Positions 9,401-10,027 of a DNA stretch of 10,027 bases are shown here, one piece after another. Below the pieces are notes generated by a model. That model saw only the letters and a program-made list of their open reading frames with translations, did no database searches and had not been told where the DNA came from. Position 1 is the first letter of the stretch. The number at the start of each line of letters is the position of its first letter. Both the position numbers and the translations under genes were made by a program. The stretch is from Gonium pectorale (lineage: Eukaryota; Chlorophyta; Chlorophyceae; Chlamydomonadales; Volvocaceae), in NCBI GenBank assembly GCA_001584585.1, contig LSYV01000007.1, positions 242,211 to 252,237 on the forward strand, written 5' to 3'.

Positions 9401-9985
9401 GAGATGGGTGTAGGAACTAGGAAGGCGGGAGTAAGGTGGGTCGCTGCGGGGTCGCGGACGGGCGGGGAGGTCGTGGGTAATCTGGGTATGTGGTGCCACG
9501 TGGGGTGGAGGAGGCTCGGGAGGAGGCAGAGGCATGACCGAGTGTGGGCATGGTGGTGGTGGCAGCGGCCAAGGAGCTGGCAGGATGGGCCGGATGGGCC
9601 GGGTTACCGTAGCGCATGTGCCGTGTTCCGTGCAGATGTGCCGTACTCCGTCAAGATGTTCCGTGTTCCGTCAAGGTTGCCTAGGACCGGTGGCGTCGTC
9701 TTCACGGTTGAGCTCATGTCAAACAGACCGTTTTGCAGCGGATGGATGAGCGGGCGAGCTTCCGAACCGTACACTCATTCCGGCGACCACATACAAACAC
9801 ACCACACGCAAAGCACCACACAGCATACAAACACACGCCGCCCCGCGGGTATCTGCCCTGCTCATAGTTTCAGCGGAGCAAACACCTACCTGCAGGTTGA
9901 AGGCACGCTGCGGGTCGAACCCGGAGCACACCAGGTAGTACGACCCCACGTGCACGTGGCAGGAGCGGGGCTTGTACGACGCCAC
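6496..9985 (-). CDS. Unrecognised spliced gene, C-terminal part (5' end beyond the right edge)
   Basis: Six exons on the minus strand, in transcript order 9985-9890, 9339-9151, 8669-8526, 8271-8252, 8043-7884 and 7158-6496, join in one frame to give 423 residues ending in SMLVYLGC and TGA. The first three exons (residues 1-143) are rich in Cys, aromatic residues and His, with SCHVHVGSYYLVCSGFDPQ, TYHVHLWRFLKLVEVAMEEK and a Cys cluster in FTNSCGRIFAGVPCRGACN. Residues 144-203 carry GFLFQPGSMALM. The last exon (204-423) has Ala-rich and Gly/Pro-rich spacers around a conserved-looking block at about 253-317 (GSYNNAVEYGMAGEWVHGLM), an EAA-repeat stretch, and a final segment with LGLVTVEVEDD. I recognise no family and no transmembrane helix. 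Frame continuity and canonical splice sites make the gene credible; its function is unknown. Confidence 0.72.
7159..7883 (-). other. 725-bp intron with CA-rich and CCCGTACA repeats
   Basis: The donor ATGCAG|GTGGGG at 7883 and acceptor CTCGCAG|GCT at 7159 are phase 0. The interior has a CA-rich tract (about 7512-7552) and CCCGTACA three times in tandem at 7553-7576, followed by a degenerate copy. The rest is C- or G-rich with no evident gene. Confidence 0.8.
7553..7576 (+). repeat. CCCGTACA tandem repeat, three copies
   Basis: Three perfect 8-bp units follow a CA-rich stretch, and a fourth unit is degenerate (CCCGCATG). This is a small microsatellite inside an intron. Confidence 0.9.
8044..8251 (-). 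other. 208-bp intron carrying the second copy of the dispersed repeat
   Basis: The donor is GTACGTG and the acceptor is ACTCCCCAG with a pyrimidine tract. If the microexon is skipped, this forms part of one larger intron from 8525 to 8010. It contains the 43-bp repeat copy B and its 15-bp flanking direct repeats. Confidence 0.55.
8107..8175 (-). repeat. 43-bp dispersed repeat, copy B, with 15-bp direct repeats at its ends
   Basis: Positions 8119-8161 are the inverted copy of 5844-5886, with three differences. GTCCAGGAAGGTGGG occurs at 8107-8121 and again at 8161-8175, overlapping each end of the copy by a few bases. The arrangement resembles a target-site duplication or a partial tandem duplication with a 54-bp period. 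Confidence 0.8.
8252..8271 (-). CDS. 20-bp microexon of the unrecognised gene
   Basis: On the minus strand CGCCTCCAG precedes a 20-base exon that ends at the strong donor GTACGTG (8251). The exon reads PPLLRV plus two bases. The next exon, after the pyrimidine-rich acceptor ACTCCCCAG, starts with the single base needed to complete the codon and continues FPPSMWVPDSQAFREP. The upstream exon ends in phase 0, so all three fit. The alternative is to skip it and join directly to an acceptor at 8011-8010 (CTCGCAG|GCG), also phase 0. Confidence 0.5.
8272..8525 (-). other. 254-bp intron
   Basis: The donor CAGAAG|GTGAGG at 8525 is strong and the acceptor CGCCTCCAG at 8272 moderate. The donor half is very rich in G on the transcript strand (C-rich on the plus strand, about 8390-8480). 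The acceptor rests on the microexon being real. Confidence 0.5.
8670..9150 (-). other. 481-bp intron with short direct repeats
   Basis: The donor GAGAAG|GTAACG and acceptor CCGGGCAG|GCC are phase 0. On the plus strand it contains GTGTATTGACCGCAT twice (8696-8710, 8713-8727), GGTGGGAGACG twice near 8830-8856 and CTGTACGGC twice near 9119-9142. No gene is apparent. Confidence 0.8.
9340..9889 (-). other. 550-bp intron with a 20-bp tandem repeat
   Basis: The donor CTGCAG|GTAGGT and acceptor CCACACCAG|TGG are phase 0. The interior has three 20-bp units at 9616-9675 and a tandem GATGGGCCG pair near 9586-9603. The part nearest the donor is CA/TG-rich. No gene is apparent. Confidence 0.8.
9616..9675 (+). 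repeat. 20-bp tandem repeat, three degenerate units
   Basis: Units start at 9616, 9636 and 9656, each with the form ATGTkCCGTrytCCGTsmAG. The spacing is exactly 20 bp and each unit itself holds two CCGT half-units about 7 bp apart. It lies inside an intron of the minus-strand gene. Confidence 0.9.
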
Positions 9986-10027
9986 CTGGGTTGCGGCGTG
10001 GGTGGGTGGGTGGGTGGGTGGGTGGGT
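9986..10027 (-). repeat. (TGGG)n tract at a splice acceptor
   Basis: From about 9999 to the right edge the plus strand is a run of GGGT units. On the transcript strand this is a CCCA-rich tract ending in CGCAACCCAG, the acceptor for the exon at 9985. The plus-strand G-runs could form a G-quadruplex. The tract continues beyond the window, so its length is unknown. Confidence 0.85.

Noticed and set aside
8522..9535. 337-codon minus-strand open frame as a single exon
   Set aside because: It reads across intron repeats and splice sites; the spliced model uses other frames with canonical borders.

Overview
The window looks like nuclear DNA from a green alga, most likely a volvocine or other Chlamydomonadales species such as Chlamydomonas, Gonium or Volvox. 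The reasons are the very high GC content, genes broken by GT-AG introns of about 150 to 725 bp, low-complexity Ala/Gly/Pro/Ser protein segments, and a receptor-like TKL kinase of the type that is greatly expanded in these algae. I see no rRNA, tRNA, CRISPR array or bacterial operon. The assignment is an inference from sequence style and protein content; no database was searched.

Region 1 (about 1-4399, + strand) carries most of a receptor-like protein kinase gene. A long extracellular part with beta-helix-like strand blocks leads into a proline-rich stalk, one transmembrane helix, a juxtamembrane linker and a complete C-terminal kinase domain. Two introns (2901-3082 and 3892-4038) are well supported because they restore the kinase reading frame across them. 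A third (2196-2471) is a candidate that could be retained in frame. The 5' end is unresolved: the reading frame is closed upstream of position 126, so an intron probably ends at 218 and the true start lies further left, perhaps outside the window.

Region 2 (4400-6495) lies between two convergent genes and has no convincing coding content. It holds the 3' untranslated regions, an AT-rich hairpin, a cluster of TATGCATG octamers, one copy of a 43-bp repeat and two AATAAA hexamers.

Region 3 (6496-10027, - strand) is the 3' part of a second gene that runs off the right edge. Six exons can be joined into a 423-residue C-terminal part that I do not recognise. The large introns hold several small tandem repeats, and one holds an inverted, slightly diverged second copy of the 43-bp repeat. 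At the right edge a (TGGG)n tract forms the polypyrimidine side of a splice acceptor on the - strand.

The two genes are tail to tail and nothing suggests that they work in one pathway. The points most worth a second look are the in-frame optional intron of the kinase, the 20-bp microexon of the second gene, the hairpin with two competing pairings in the kinase 3' region, and the dispersed repeat with its flanking 15-bp direct repeat.
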